Source: Oscillospiraceae bacterium | Lineage (GTDB): Bacteria; Bacillota; Clostridia; Oscillospirales; Acutalibacteraceae | Length of the DNA stretch: 64,000 nucleotides | Assembly: GCA_009784445.1 (NCBI GenBank) | Contig: WRBQ01000004.1 | Location: forward strand, 47,421-111,420 | Direction: 5' to 3' | Shown: one piece after another, positions 17,815-27,271 of the stretch | Numbering within the stretch: position 1 is the stretch's first letter | Layout: every line of letters starts with the position of its first letter | The notes under the pieces: generated by a model | Databases searched by the model: none | What the model saw: the letters and a program-made list of their open reading frames with translations, nothing else | What the model was told of the DNA's origin: nothing | Program-made: the position numbers and the translations under genes

Positions 17815-17904
17815 ATTACTTTTTTTGCAAAAAAAGTAATCAAAAAACCTATGCCGCTTCGCGGTGGATTTTTATGGGACTTGCGTAGGACAAAGCGAAG
17901 CGAC
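17815..17904. repeat. Dispersed palindromic repeat, copy C
   Basis: ATTACTTTTTTTGCAAAAAAAGTAATCAAAAAACCTATGCCGCTTCGCGGTGGATTTTTATGGG...ACAAAGCGAAGCGAC; compensatory changes in the stem relative to copies A and B. Confidence 0.8.
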
Positions 17905-17920
17905 AGTAAAGGTACTCAAT

Positions 17921-20116
17921 ATGAAAAAAAACCATATGATAATAATATCATTGCTGCTGGTGCTTGCGCTGGCGTTTTCGGCATGTGGCACAGGCGGTGC
18001 GGCCATCATCAGCCTGCAAGTGCAGGGTAGCGCACCCGACGTTGCAAGCGCCGACCGCGGCCCGCACTTTGCTGCTCCCCTGACTGCCGACAGCGACGTG
18101 CTCGCGCAATCCGGCTTTCTAGAGCTGATTCTTGACCAACGCAGCATGACGGCAAACATCCGTGGTTTTGCCGAGGCCGAATGGTTCACCTTGCCACAGG
18201 TGAGCGCAACGCCGCGTGCAAACCTCGGCGCCGCCGCCGTGACGCTTGACATCATCGTCAACGGCAGGCCAATCACCCTAAACTCGCAAGACCATGCGGT
18301 GTATTGGGAAAACGTGACCACCGAGGAAATCCCCGATGGTGTGCAGGTGAATTATCTTATCACCCCCAACGCCGAAACCGCCGCACGCGCAGATGAACTG
18401 ACCAAAGACGACGTGGCCTTCACCGTGATGGTGCGCTACTTTTTGCAAAACGGTGTGTTCTTTGTGGAAGCCGACTGGGAAAACACCAGCGGCAACCCCA
18501 ACGCCTTCATCCAAACGCTAAGTTTGATGGATCGCTTTGGCACGCTACGCAACCCCGGCGCAGATGATTTTCTGCTGCTGCCGGACGGCGGTGGAGCGTT
18601 ACTATTCCCCGCACGGGCAACGCATGAGAATGACTTTTACGACGGCGCAGACCTGTACTTCAGCGTGTTTGGCGAGGATTTGGCAAGCCCCATCACCCGG
18701 CAACACGACGAACAGCGCATCAACGCTGACCATCGCGGCAACGTGCTTGCGGCCAACGTTGGCGTGTTCGGTGCTCAGCAAGGCGCTCAAAGCTTTGCGG
18801 CAGTTATCGAGCGCGGTGCCGCGGCAGCGACCATCGTCGCGCGGCAAAACATTCCCGGCGAGGCCAATGTGCGGCAAAGCAGCGTGGGCGCACAGTTCAC
18901 CATCACCCCAACGCTCATCAGCGGCAACACGGTGCATCGCGCAGCCAATAGCCTAGGCGGCCAAGGCAGCGAAACCTTTCCCCTGCGCATTAGTTACCGC
19001 TTTTTCTTTGGTGCAACTGCGCAGTTTAGCGACATGGCCACTGCCATGCGCACCCAGCTCATCAACGCCGGCATTCTGCCCTCTATTATCAGAACTGTGC
19101 CCAACCCCAGCTGGCCGCTGCCTTTGAACCTCACCGTGCTGGGCACACAGCCGCAGGGGCGCACTCGCCAAACTCTCACCACATTTGATCAAGCTTTGGA
19201 TATGCTCACCCGATTGCAAGCGCGCGGGGTTGGCAATGTGAATGTGCGCTATGTTGGTGCGCTCACCGCAAACCCGCAGCGCATGCGGCCATTGTATCGC
19301 CTAGGCGGGCAAAGCGACTTGGCTGCCTTGCAAGCCTATTGCCTAGCGACGAATTTTTCGCTGTTTTTGGATGCCGACATGCTGCCCGGCCGCGGTGCCG
19401 TTGACCTTGCAGGCAATAATATACCACTGCGCAACACCGACGGCATGACGCAATCTGTGCGAGGCTTCATCAACCGCTTGGATAACCTCAACGTGAATGT
19501 TTCACTTGGCGACGGTGCGGCAATGCTTTATGCCGACCATGCCCATGGCTACACCCGCTGCGACGTTGCAGCACACCTGAAGGATATCCTGCCCTCCCTT
19601 GCCGCGCAAGGCGCACAGGTGATGGTAGACACCGGTTTTTTCTATGCCATCAGTGCTGCCAACGTGGTGGTGAACCTGCCCATGGCACCGCAGTTACGCA
19701 CTAGTCCCCGCCGCGAAGCCAGCCCGCGCTATCAAAGCGTGCCGCTGCTTGCCATGCTGCTGGGCAACAGCGTGGACTTCAGCTTCCCGTCCATCAATCT
19801 GCAAAGCAACGAAGAAGAACATTTTCTGCGCAGCGTAGCCTTTGGCGCATCGCCGGCTTTCACTTGGGCGGCCGACGGCCACGAGCGCTACCGCTTTGAA
19901 GAGCAAGTGGAGCTTGTGGTGGAGTATTACACCCGCGCCAACGCTGTGCTGGGTGACCTGCGCCAACACCACATTGTGTTTTATGAGTTCGACAGTGAGT
20001 CACAAGTTTCTACCACACGGTTTAGCAACGGTGCAGTCATTCACGTCAACTTTAGCAACAGCGACGTTGCTATGCATGAATTTTCTATTCCCGCACGAGA
20101 TTTTATTCGCAGATAG
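17921..20116 (+). CDS. Lipoprotein, DUF5696-like
   Basis: MKKNHMIIISLLLVLALAFSAC lipobox; ~730 aa secreted architecture. Confidence 0.7.
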   Translation: MKKNHMIIISLLLVLALAFSACGTGGAAIISLQVQGSAPDVASADRGPHFAAPLTADSDVLAQSGFLELILDQRSMTANIRGFAEAEWFTLPQVSATPRANLGAAAVTLDIIVNGRPITLNSQDHAVYWENVTTEEIPDGVQVNYLITPNAETAARADELTKDDVAFTVMVRYFLQNGVFFVEADWENTSGNPNAFIQTLSLMDRFGTLRNPGADDFLLLPDGGGALLFPARATHENDFYDGADLYFSVFGEDLASPITRQHDEQRINADHRGNVLAANVGVFGAQQGAQSFAAVIERGAAAATIVARQNIPGEANVRQSSVGAQFTITPTLISGNTVHRAANSLGGQGSETFPLRISYRFFFGATAQFSDMATAMRTQLINAGILPSIIRTVPNPSWPLPLNLTVLGTQPQGRTRQTLTTFDQALDMLTRLQARGVGNVNVRYVGALTANPQRMRPLYRLGGQSDLAALQAYCLATNFSLFLDADMLPGRGAVDLAGNNIPLRNTDGMTQSVRGFINRLDNLNVNVSLGDGAAMLYADHAHGYTRCDVAAHLKDILPSLAAQGAQVMVDTGFFYAISAANVVVNLPMAPQLRTSPRREASPRYQSVPLLAMLLGNSVDFSFPSINLQSNEEEHFLRSVAFGASPAFTWAADGHERYRFEEQVELVVEYYTRANAVLGDLRQHHIVFYEFDSESQVSTTRFSNGAVIHVNFSNSDVAMHEFSIPARDFIRR

Positions 20117-20128
20117 AGAGGGTACTCC

Positions 20129-21223
20129 ATGGATTTTCAAGACATTTTACAGCAATTTAATTTGGAAGACAACGACTGGCAGTTCATTGCCCAGCAAGAA
20201 CTGCTGGGCGGCCACATCAACAATACCTATCAACTAGAAACGCAGCAGGGCGAGCAAGTGCGCCGCTATGTGTTGCAGCGCATCAACGTCAACGTGTTCA
20301 AACAACCCGTGCAACTGATGGAAAATATCCGTCACGTGACTAATTTTGTGCGCGTTAAGCTCGACGAAGGCGCAGCGCCCGGGCAAAGCACGCTCACGGT
20401 TTATCCCACGCATGACGGGCAGGATTATCACATTGATGCCGACGGCGGCTTTTGGCGTTGCTATCAGTATGTAGAAAACAGCTACTCGCCGCAAGAGCCC
20501 ACCGAAACTGACGCCTACCGCGCCGGGCATGCCTTTGGCACCTTCATGAGCCTGCTCAACGACTTCCCCGCTGAGCAATTGCACGAGACCATTCCGGGTT
20601 TCCACAACACCGCAGCGCGCTACGAGCATTTGCAGCAGGCCATTGCCAACAATGCAGCAGGCCGTTTGCATGAAGTGACCGAGGAAATCGCATTTGCGCA
20701 AGCACGCAAAGAAGATTGCAGCAAGCTGCTTGACCTGTGCGCGGCAGGGGAAATTCCCACACGTGTGACGCACAACGACACCAAGCTCAACAATGTGCTG
20801 TTTGACAAAACCACCCAGCAGGCCAAATGCGTGATCGACCTCGACACCATCATGCCGGGGCTAGCACTGTATGATTACGGCGATGCACTGCGCTTTTTGG
20901 GCAACACCGCCCGTGAAGACGAACGCGACATCAACAACGTGCAGTTTTCCATGCCGTTGTTCGAGGCCTACACCAAAGGCTATCTCGCCGCCGCCCGCGA
21001 TGCCCTCACCCCCGCCGAGCTCGCCATGCTGCCGTTTTCCATCAAGCTGATGACCTTGGAGTGCGGTATGCGCTTTTTGACCGACTATCTTAACGGCGAC
21101 ACCTACTTCCGCATCCACTATCCCGACCACAACCTAGTGCGCTGCCGTACACAGTTCAAGCTGGTGCGCGAAATTGAGGCACGGCTGGGCGACATGGAGG
21201 CGTTTATCGCAAGTTTGGCGTAA
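20129..21223 (+). CDS. APH-fold sugar kinase, N-acetylhexosamine 1-kinase-like
   Basis: GGHINNTYQL, TRVTHNDTKLNNVLFD, CVIDLDTIMPGLALYDYGDALR. Confidence 0.75.
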   Translation: MDFQDILQQFNLEDNDWQFIAQQELLGGHINNTYQLETQQGEQVRRYVLQRINVNVFKQPVQLMENIRHVTNFVRVKLDEGAAPGQSTLTVYPTHDGQDYHIDADGGFWRCYQYVENSYSPQEPTETDAYRAGHAFGTFMSLLNDFPAEQLHETIPGFHNTAARYEHLQQAIANNAAGRLHEVTEEIAFAQARKEDCSKLLDLCAAGEIPTRVTHNDTKLNNVLFDKTTQQAKCVIDLDTIMPGLALYDYGDALRFLGNTAREDERDINNVQFSMPLFEAYTKGYLAAARDALTPAELAMLPFSIKLMTLECGMRFLTDYLNGDTYFRIHYPDHNLVRCRTQFKLVREIEARLGDMEAFIASLA

Positions 21224-21235
21224 TACAAAAAATTT

Positions 21236-21265
21236 AACAGCCCTCCAATGTGGGGCTGTTTTTTG
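21236..21265 (+). terminator. Intrinsic terminator
   Basis: AACAGCCCTCCAATGTGGGGCTGTTTTTTG. Confidence 0.75.
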
Positions 21266-21285
21266 TATGTTATTGGAAAAACCTG

Positions 21286-21314
21286 TTGACAAACACGAAA
21301 ATATGTGCTAAAAT
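21286..21314 (+). promoter_or_regulatory. Sigma-A promoter of small-peptide locus 1
   Basis: TTGACA-17-TAAAAT. Confidence 0.75.
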
Positions 21315-21393
21315 AGGTTTGGCGTTGTGCGCTGTGGCGTGATTAGTTCCCACGGAAGTTGGTTTCATTTGCCGACGGAAGGGGGTGAGGTCT

Positions 21394-21468
21394 ATGGAAT
21401 ATTTGGTGATGCTTGTGCTGATTTTGTACATGTTCGCTGAACTCAAAAGAACCGATAAAAAGAACTAA
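21394..21468 (+). CDS. 24-aa hydrophobic peptide, holin-like toxin type
   Basis: GGGGGTGAGGTCT ATG; MEYLVMLVLILYMFAELKRTDKKN; followed directly by TAACCGC...GCGGTTA hairpin. Confidence 0.6.
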   Translation: MEYLVMLVLILYMFAELKRTDKKN

Positions 21469-21600
21469 CCGCTCCCCAGCCAAAGGATAGCGGTTAGTAA
21501 GTCCGTTAAGGAGGAGCTGCCGCGCCGCGGCGCTAAGCCCTCTTGACATCTCTTATTATACCATGAATGTGGGAGAATGTCAAGGGGGATTTTTTGTTGC

Positions 21601-23595
21601 CTAATGTGCTTGAGCAAAAAACTTTTCACAAGCGCGGCGCATAGGCTGGTGCTCCTCTAGAATGAGCGTGGGATCTTTGGCGAAGATGCTCTCGGCGGCG
21701 GCGCGACTTTGCGCAAGCAGGTCGTGGTCGGTGGCGATGTCGGCAATTTTAAAGGGCGGCAAGCCGTGCTGCCGCTGCCCAAAGAACTCACCGGGGCCGC
21801 GCAGTTCGAGGTCTCGGCGGGCAATTTCAAAGCCGTCACCGGTTTCCTTCATGATGGCAAAGCGGGCCTGCGCCTCTTCATTTTCGGCGTTGGAGATGAG
21901 AATGCAAGTGCTTTGGCCGCCGCCGCGCCCTACCCTGCCCCGCAGCTGGTGCAGCTGCGAAAGCCCAAAACGCTCGGCGTTTTCGATGACCATGATCACC
22001 GCGTTGAGCACGTCGATGCCCACTTCAACCACGGTTGTGGCAACCAGCAGCTGCACGTCACCAGCCGCAAAGTCGCGCATCACTGCATCTTTTTGCTTGG
22101 CAGGCAACTTGCCGTGCAGCAGCCCCAGCCGATAGCCAGCAAATTTCCCCTGCGCCAGCTGTTCGTAGAATTTCTTGGCGCTGGCGAGGTCGCGGCTGTC
22201 GCTTTCCTCCACGCGCGGGCAAACGATGTAGCCCTGCTGCCCAGCGTCGAGGTGCTTCTTCACGTAGCTATACGCCCGCTCGCGCAGGCTTTCGTGCACG
22301 GCGTAGGTTTCGATTGCAGTTCGCCCCGGAGGCAGCTCGTCCAGCACAGTGATGTCCATGTCGCCGAAGATCATCATGGCAAGGCTGCGCGGGATGGGTG
22401 TGGCGGACATCACTAGCGTGTGCGGGTGAAGTTGGGTGAGTTTTTCGCGTTGGTTCACGCCAAAGCGGTGCTGTTCGTCCACCACCAGCAGGGCAAGTTT
22501 GGCGAAGTTGACATCGTGCTGCAGCAGCGCGTGTGTGCCCACGACGAGCAACTGCGAGCCGTCTTCTAGTGCGCTTTTTAGTTTTTTCTTTTGGGCAGCA
22601 GGGGTGCTGCCAATCAGCAACGCACAATCTAGGCCCAGTTTTTGCAGAGTAGCATAGTGCTGGCGAGCGAGCAATTCCGTGGGCGCGAGCATGGCTGCCT
22701 GTGTGCCGGCTTGCGTTGCCTGGTGCATCAGCGCCGCGGCAACCGCCGTTTTGCCGCTGCCAACATCGCCTTGCAACAGGCGGTGCATGGGCTGCGTGGT
22801 GGCCATATCCGCTGCGGCTTGGGCAACAGCACGTGATTGCGCACCCGTTGGCGTAAACGGCAGCGTAGATAGAAAATCTGTGGGCGGCAGGGCAATGGCC
22901 TGCGTTTGCGCCCGTCCAAGTTTGAGCAATCGCAGGCCCAGTTGCAGTGTAAATAGTTCATTGAAGGCCAGGCGGCGGCGCGCCTGCTGCGCCTGGTCAA
23001 GTGTTTCAGGGCGGTGGATGGCTTGCAGTGCTGCCAGCCGCGGCATAAGATCATGCTCCGCCAGCAGGTCATCGGGCAAAAATTCTTTGACCTGTGCGCC
23101 AACTTGCGTCAACGCCATAGCTACAAGGCCCTCCAGCACGCGCGAACTCATGCCCTCCGTCAGCGGATAAACCGGGCGCAGGCGGGCTTCATCCGGCGGC
23201 GCAATTTGCGGGCTGCTCATTTCGCAGGCAAGCAGGTTATCACTCAGCTTGCCATAGAACAGATACTCCTGCCCTTCCTTGAGCTGCCCAGCCAAGTAGC
23301 CCGTGTTGAACATCGTGATAGCCATCACGCCGCTGCCATCAGTCACGCGGGTTTTATATAACGTCAGCCCACCACGAATGCGATGCTCGCTGGGCGCGTG
23401 GTCAACAAAGGCGCGCACGCAACAAAGCTGCCCCGGCTGCGCATCGGCAATCGGGGTGATGGTTTGCCAGTCTTCGTAGGCTCGCGGCACGTGCGCCAGC
23501 AGCTCGCCCAAGGTGGTGATGCCCAAGCGACGCAAGGTGGCGGCGCGTTTTTCGCCCACGCCTTTCAGGTACTGAATGGAGGTGGCTAGGTTCAT
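21601..23595 (-). CDS. recG: ATP-dependent DNA helicase RecG
   Basis: LLQGDVGSGKTAVAAAL, VVDEQHRFGVNQR, MSATPIPRSLAM, QLRGRVGRGGGQS; start uncertain (23595 or 23613). Confidence 0.95.
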   Translation of the reverse strand: MNLATSIQYLKGVGEKRAATLRRLGITTLGELLAHVPRAYEDWQTITPIADAQPGQLCCVRAFVDHAPSEHRIRGGLTLYKTRVTDGSGVMAITMFNTGYLAGQLKEGQEYLFYGKLSDNLLACEMSSPQIAPPDEARLRPVYPLTEGMSSRVLEGLVAMALTQVGAQVKEFLPDDLLAEHDLMPRLAALQAIHRPETLDQAQQARRRLAFNELFTLQLGLRLLKLGRAQTQAIALPPTDFLSTLPFTPTGAQSRAVAQAAADMATTQPMHRLLQGDVGSGKTAVAAALMHQATQAGTQAAMLAPTELLARQHYATLQKLGLDCALLIGSTPAAQKKKLKSALEDGSQLLVVGTHALLQHDVNFAKLALLVVDEQHRFGVNQREKLTQLHPHTLVMSATPIPRSLAMMIFGDMDITVLDELPPGRTAIETYAVHESLRERAYSYVKKHLDAGQQGYIVCPRVEESDSRDLASAKKFYEQLAQGKFAGYRLGLLHGKLPAKQKDAVMRDFAAGDVQLLVATTVVEVGIDVLNAVIMVIENAERFGLSQLHQLRGRVGRGGGQSTCILISNAENEEAQARFAIMKETGDGFEIARRDLELRGPGEFFGQRQHGLPPFKIADIATDHDLLAQSRAAAESIFAKDPTLILEEHQPMRRACEKFFAQAH

Positions 23596-24434
23596 GTGAA
23601 ACGTTTCGCCCATTCCTCTATATGATAGTATCGCTTGATTTCGTCGTCAATGTGCACAAACGGCAGTTCGAGCCATTCAGGCAGCGCGGCCATGTCATCT
23701 TCGCCCAGCAAAAAAATATTATGCGGGTGATAAAAATCTGCCAGCTTGATGGCCGCATTGTTGGTGATGAGCTTGCAGCCAAAGAATACATGCTCCATCA
23801 CCCGCAGCGAAAAGCCCGTTTGCCCAACTTGATATAAATCCAACAGGCAGCGGCTTTGGCGCACTAGCTTGAGATAGTCAGGGTAGCTTAGCCAGTCCCG
23901 CGTGAGCTGCCAGCCGGGTTTTTCCTCTGGCTGAACGCGATCATGTTGCGTGAGCGCCACGCGAAACTGCGTGCGCAAACCCATGGCTTGCAGCTGCCCG
24001 TGCAAGCTGCGCAACTGCGGCAGCCTGTCTTTAGGTACGCCCAAAAACAGCACATCGAGTGCATTCCCGGCAGACGGCAATCGCGGCGGCGGGGCATACA
24101 TCGTGGAGTTGAAGCGCAGGCCAAAGTCGCGGCAGTCTTCATGCTGAAAGCTGTAGCATTTGTGCAGCGTGTTCAGCCGTTGCAACAGCGCGGGCGACGG
24201 TGCATAGTGCGGGCAGCGTGCGATGTCCCACAGGAAGAAAAAGCTGTTGTGCGCCGCCAGATTGGGATGCAACAACCAATGGTCGCCAATGCCATTGAGC
24301 GCGATGATTTTGTCAAATCGCTTCAGAGTATTGGGTTCGTCAAGCACGGTTGGCGGCAAAATACTCAAGCTTTGGCTTTGCGCCCAAGGGAAGAAATACG
24401 CGCCCCAGTTTGAGGCCAAGATACATGTTTTCAT
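23592..24434 (-). CDS. CgeB/glycosyltransferase-like protein
   Basis: LSYPDYLKLVRQSRCLLDLYQVGQTGFSLRVMEHVFFGCKLITNN. Confidence 0.6.
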   Translation of the reverse strand: MKTCILASNWGAYFFPWAQSQSLSILPPTVLDEPNTLKRFDKIIALNGIGDHWLLHPNLAAHNSFFFLWDIARCPHYAPSPALLQRLNTLHKCYSFQHEDCRDFGLRFNSTMYAPPPRLPSAGNALDVLFLGVPKDRLPQLRSLHGQLQAMGLRTQFRVALTQHDRVQPEEKPGWQLTRDWLSYPDYLKLVRQSRCLLDLYQVGQTGFSLRVMEHVFFGCKLITNNAAIKLADFYHPHNIFLLGEDDMAALPEWLELPFVHIDDEIKRYYHIEEWAKRFT

Positions 24435-24443
24435 GCAGCATGT

Positions 24444-26021
24444 CTATGAAAAAGTCCAAGCAGATATACCAGCGAAGAGGTTCCCGCGTTGCAGGGCAGC
24501 AGACATGTTCAACCCGTGTGCCGCAACCACCATGCCCATGCGATAACCCAGCGGCACAAAGGGAGCGTCATCCCAGAAGGCTTCGTGAAATTCTGCGGGG
24601 GTCAGTTCGCCCAAACGCAGTTGTGTGTAGGCCGTTGCAGCGTCACCCCAAACGTTGACACCAGCGGTGGCTGCACCGCCATAGCTCAACAATGGCGCAA
24701 GCGAAAGCCCCGGGGTCAGGCGAATTTGCCCAAGATATAAATCAAAGTTGCCGTTGCGCACCGCGCTCTCATAAGCCGCGCGCTCGAGCACAACCAAGTT
24801 AATTTCCACGCCAAAGGCCTGCAACTGTGCGCGAATGCTGCCTGCGGCGTTGACCATGGCGGGATTGTAACGATACACCACCAAGTCAAAGCTGGGATTG
24901 ACCAAACCAGCTGCATCAATGGCTTGGCGCGCTTGCGCAGCATTGAATCCGCGCGTAAATTCCTCGCCCTGCAAGGCATGCCAGTTGTGTGGAAACGGCG
25001 ACTGTGTTGCTTGCGCAAAGGCGGCAAAGCCATCATGCATCACACGCGGCACATCCAATGCTGCGGCAATGGCCGCGCGGGCATCTGCCTGTTGCAGTGC
25101 GCCACGGCGGGAGTTCATGCCCAAAAACACCAGATTAGTCGTGCTCACCCGGTGCGAAGCTGCAGCCACTGCGGGCAGATTGCCAGCGGTTAAGTCATCA
25201 TAGGCAAGATGGTAACTACCAACCTCCACGCCATGCAGCAGCGCGGCTGTTTGGCTTACGCCTTGCAGACGGATGGTGGTGAGCGCGGAAGTTTGCGCAG
25301 GATGCCCTGTGTGATGCGCCAAATAAAACGCGCCATCGTCGTCTTGCACAAGATAGTATGGCCCCGTGCCAGGCGGAGTGTTGTCTAGGGTGAAGTGATG
25401 GCCCGCCACGGCTTGACGCAGCGGCGCAGCACCTGCGCTATTGGCAGGCACAATGGGAAAATCCAAGTTTGCGGCAGCGAACACATCGCCATGGCGCAAG
25501 TTAACTTCCACCTGTCCGTCGCGCACACGCATGCTGGTAATATTCGCAAGCCGTGCGGAGAAATTCGTGCTTGCCTGTGCCCGCCCAAAGGAGTACACCA
25601 CGTCTGCAGCAGTCACTGCGTTGCCGTTGTGGAATTCCCGCTCGCGCAGGGTAATCACCAGCTGCGTGGGCGTGGGTTGTTCAAAGCTTTCGGCCAACAC
25701 TGGTTGCGGATAGTGCGTGTCGTCCGCGGCAAACAGGCCTTCCCACACCAGCGATGCGAGGCTAAGATTGACCTCGGTGGCAGCAAAAAACGGGTTGAGT
25801 ACATCGCGCTGTGCAAAAGGCAGCACAAGGGTGTCAAGCTGCTCGTGCGCAGGTGGAGTGAAATATGGCTCGGTGGGTTCAGGCTCAATGACAGCGGATG
25901 TGCAGGCAAAGAGGAGCAATGCCAACGCCAACGCGCAGGCAAATATTTTGTAGGGGCGCGCATCGCGCGTCCATTTTTGATGGTGCGGACGGCTGATGGC
26001 CGCCCCTACATGGTTTATCAT
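24444..26021 (-). CDS. ABC transporter substrate-binding lipoprotein (family 5)
   Basis: LLLFAC lipobox; ANLDFPIVPAN, VVYSFGRAQ, FHNGNAVTAADVVYSF. Confidence 0.85.
   Translation of the reverse strand: MINHVGAAISRPHHQKWTRDARPYKIFACALALALLLFACTSAVIEPEPTEPYFTPPAHEQLDTLVLPFAQRDVLNPFFAATEVNLSLASLVWEGLFAADDTHYPQPVLAESFEQPTPTQLVITLREREFHNGNAVTAADVVYSFGRAQASTNFSARLANITSMRVRDGQVEVNLRHGDVFAAANLDFPIVPANSAGAAPLRQAVAGHHFTLDNTPPGTGPYYLVQDDDGAFYLAHHTGHPAQTSALTTIRLQGVSQTAALLHGVEVGSYHLAYDDLTAGNLPAVAAASHRVSTTNLVFLGMNSRRGALQQADARAAIAAALDVPRVMHDGFAAFAQATQSPFPHNWHALQGEEFTRGFNAAQARQAIDAAGLVNPSFDLVVYRYNPAMVNAAGSIRAQLQAFGVEINLVVLERAAYESAVRNGNFDLYLGQIRLTPGLSLAPLLSYGGAATAGVNVWGDAATAYTQLRLGELTPAEFHEAFWDDAPFVPLGYRMGMVVAAHGLNMSAALQRGNLFAGISAWTFS
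25949..26010. repeat. 62-bp palindromic repeat inside the SBP N-terminal codons
   Basis: TGTAGGGGCGCGCATCGCGCGTCC...GGACGGCTGATGGCCGCCCCTACA. Confidence 0.85.
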
Positions 26022-27271
26022 TTCTTGTTCCCCTTAACCAGTTTGCCCACATCTTTATATTTCAGCCGGCTGCCATAGTGCAGCACCGATGCCGAGTAAA
26101 CTTTGCCCGCAAGCCAGCTAAGCAGCACCACGCTACCAACCAAAATGAGTATTGATGGTAGAACCACGCTAGGGTCAAAGTCATTGTTCAGCAGCACCGT
26201 GGGCGCAGCAAATGGAGCGGTGAAGGGGAACAGCATGACTGCGCGGCCAACTTGCCCGCCACCGGTAATCATGGGGCCAAGGCCGCCAGCGTAAAACGAA
26301 ATCATGGTAATGATTGCTGCAGGTGCGAGTGCGGAGTTAAGATCCTCCAGCTTGCTGACCATTGCGCCAAGCATGGCGTTGATGAGCGCATACAGCGCAT
26401 AACCAGCCAAGAAATATAGCAGCAACAACGGCGCAACCCACAGATTGATGTCGCCCATGCTCATTTCAACGGGTGCATCGGCGCCAGACGTTAGGGCACT
26501 GAGTAGCCCGGCAATGATAATCAGCCCCAGCATTTGCACTAGGCCAACTGAGCCCATTCCAATGACCTTGCCGACCAAAATGCGCGGCGGCTTGGCGCTC
26601 ACAATCAACGTTTCCATCACGCGGGTAGATTTTTCGGTGGCCACGCTCATGGCAACCGATGTGCCGTAACTGTGCACCGACATGAACATAATCATCATCA
26701 AAACAAGCGATGCACCCATGGCCGCAAAACCTGCCTGCCAAACTGGCTCAATCATTACCTCAGACTGTAGAATACTTATGGATACTTCATGATCCACGCC
26801 GGCTTCAACCAGCTGCGCATGCCGAAACTCCATGTTGATTAACGCACCCACACCGTTTGCGGGGAAGCGGCTCATCATGTCGCGCATGATAATTTCAGCG
26901 TGCAAGGTATCATACTCGTTAGCGGTGATGTGCACCACTGCCGCGCCAGCATCTTCGCTGATGGCAACAAGGCTATCCTCCAGCTGTGCGGGCGTGATTT
27001 CCACCACGGTCATGCCCAGATTCTCCAAGCTGTGCCGCACAGGCGCAAGATAATGGCTGCCGCTTTCGTCCAGCAAATAAGCGGTAGCGTTGCTAAACCC
27101 GCCTTCGCCAAAATTCAAATTCATGTCGCCACCGTCCATGCCGCCCACTAGGGGCATGATAATCATCATGCCCAGCAGCATAATCAGGTAAATAATGTTC
27201 GTAATCCAAAACGCGCGTTTGCGCACGGCCTCACGAAAGGTGAAGCGTGCCACTAACCAAGATTGTCTCAT
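26018..27271 (-). CDS. ABC-2 type permease, NatB-like
   Basis: FTFREAVRKRAFWITNIIYLIMLLG, SVATEKSTRVMETLIVSAKPPRILVGKVIGMG. Confidence 0.88.
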   Translation of the reverse strand: MRQSWLVARFTFREAVRKRAFWITNIIYLIMLLGMMIIMPLVGGMDGGDMNLNFGEGGFSNATAYLLDESGSHYLAPVRHSLENLGMTVVEITPAQLEDSLVAISEDAGAAVVHITANEYDTLHAEIIMRDMMSRFPANGVGALINMEFRHAQLVEAGVDHEVSISILQSEVMIEPVWQAGFAAMGASLVLMMIMFMSVHSYGTSVAMSVATEKSTRVMETLIVSAKPPRILVGKVIGMGSVGLVQMLGLIIIAGLLSALTSGADAPVEMSMGDINLWVAPLLLLYFLAGYALYALINAMLGAMVSKLEDLNSALAPAAIITMISFYAGGLGPMITGGGQVGRAVMLFPFTAPFAAPTVLLNNDFDPSVVLPSILILVGSVVLLSWLAGKVYSASVLHYGSRLKYKDVGKLVKGNKK

